This document shows, in pieces, positions 6,612 through 7,071 of a stretch of 7,071 nt of DNA. The stretch spans positions 1 to 7,071 of the forward strand of contig JABGUO010000520.1 in NCBI GenBank assembly GCA_018646565.1, given 5' to 3'. The notes beneath the pieces are model-generated. The model ran no database searches. It was not told the DNA's origin and saw nothing but the letters and a program-made list of their open reading frames with translations. The number at the start of each line of letters is the position of its first letter. Position 1 is the first letter of the stretch. The stretch comes from Opitutia bacterium. Its GTDB lineage: Bacteria; Verrucomicrobiota; Verrucomicrobiia; Opitutales; Seribacteraceae. Made by a program: the position numbers and the translations under genes.

Positions 6612-7071
6612 ATGATTAGATTACAAGAATATGCGGAAGGAGATATCGTTTTAAACGACGGAGAACTGGGGAAAGGGTTTTGTATCCTTGAATCTGGTTC
6701 TCTTGCAGTTATCCGTGAAGGAAAAACACTGAGCGAAATTGATCAACCAGGATCAATCTTTGGAGAATTAAGCGAGATACTCGGTATGAAGCGCGATGCC
6801 GTAATCAAAGCAAAAACTCCTTCTAAAGTAAGGCATGTGGAGGAAAGCATCGAAGATATCGTGACCAAGAATCCTAAGGTGTCAGTTAAGTTAATTCGTA
6901 CTCTTGGTCGTCGCCTTTATCGGATGAACCAATTGGCAACCAATGAAATGAGTGCCAATGAAACTCATTCCCCGTCCTCCAATGAGGAAACAATCAAAAT
7001 TTTGGTGGTAGATGATAAACCCAATATTGTTAAACAACTTACTGATATCTTCGCTAAAAATGAATGGGTCG
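6612..7071 (+). CDS. Signalling protein: N-terminal cyclic-nucleotide-binding domain plus receiver domain (3' partial)
   Basis: ATG 6612 follows an in-frame TAA at 6597-6599 and opens a frame that runs off the right edge after 153 codons. Residues about 3-105 form a complete Crp-type cNMP-binding fold: 'YAEGDIVLNDGE' (7-18), 'CILESGSLAVIREG' (24-37), then the phosphate-binding segment 'FGELSEILGMKRDAVIKA' (50-67) with the conserved Glu52 and Arg61. A helical stretch with 'LIRTLGRRLYRMNQ' follows. After a Ser/Asn/Glu-rich linker (about 108-127), 'IKILVVDDKPNIVKQL' (128-143) is the first strand and helix of a two-component receiver domain, with D134/D135 as its acidic pair. The phosphoacceptor Asp and any output domain lie outside the window. 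The likely role is cytoplasmic integration of a nucleotide and a phosphorelay signal. The ligand is unknown; at the Ala/Ser usually following the Arg there is Asp62. Confidence 0.88.
   Translation, partial: MIRLQEYAEGDIVLNDGELGKGFCILESGSLAVIREGKTLSEIDQPGSIFGELSEILGMKRDAVIKAKTPSKVRHVEESIEDIVTKNPKVSVKLIRTLGRRLYRMNQLATNEMSANETHSPSSNEETIKILVVDDKPNIVKQLTDIFAKNEWV

Noticed and set aside
1..7071. tRNA, rRNA, CRISPR array, insertion sequence or phage genes
   Set aside because: No cloverleaf-like sequence, regularly spaced direct repeats, transposase or phage protein motif was seen on either strand; the intergenic gaps are all under 180 bases.

Overview
The window looks like chromosomal DNA of a heterotrophic bacterium, most likely Verrucomicrobiota or a close PVC relative. 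This is inferred from protein style only. The left-hand gene ends in tandem Ig-like repeats with the 'A-s-Q-t-G-N-g-s-Y-n-A-A' signature, a 'DSDGDGMSNFMERAFG' calcium-loop motif and a 'VETSSDLRTW...FLRVRLR' tail, a combination common in large secreted verrucomicrobial proteins. Base composition is moderately AT-rich, and the visible start codons mostly lack a strong Shine-Dalgarno sequence. No marker gene fixes the taxonomy.

Layout. (1) Bases 1-1214 (+): the C-terminal part of a large surface or secreted protein whose start lies to the left. (2) Bases 1215-1391: a non-coding gap with small inverted repeats, one of them terminator-like. (3) Bases 1392-3482 (+): a sodium/solute symporter (SSS/SLC5 family) with an extra periplasmic beta-rich insert. 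(4) Bases 3479-4873 (-): a class I pyridine nucleotide-disulfide oxidoreductase, convergent with the symporter so that the two stop codons overlap within TTAA. (5) Bases 4874-4931: a 58-base divergent promoter region with a small palindrome. (6) Bases 4932-6500 (+): an exported transglutaminase-like protein with an intact Cys-His-Asp triad. (7) Bases 6501-6611: a short gap with small inverted repeats. (8) Bases 6612-7071 (+): the first 153 codons of a signalling protein with an N-terminal cyclic-nucleotide-binding domain followed by a receiver domain, running off the right edge.

The genes do not form an evident operon or pathway. Strand switches separate the symporter, the reductase and the transglutaminase, and the last gene follows a 111-base gap. 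The shared theme is the cell envelope (surface adhesion-type protein, Na+-coupled uptake, exported transglutaminase-like enzyme) plus one cytoplasmic redox enzyme and one regulator. I see no RNA gene, mobile element, CRISPR array or defence locus. I cannot support a claim of a coherent undescribed system. The most unusual points are the domain inserted in the symporter, the cNBD-then-receiver architecture, and the NADPH-type signature of the lone E3-like reductase.
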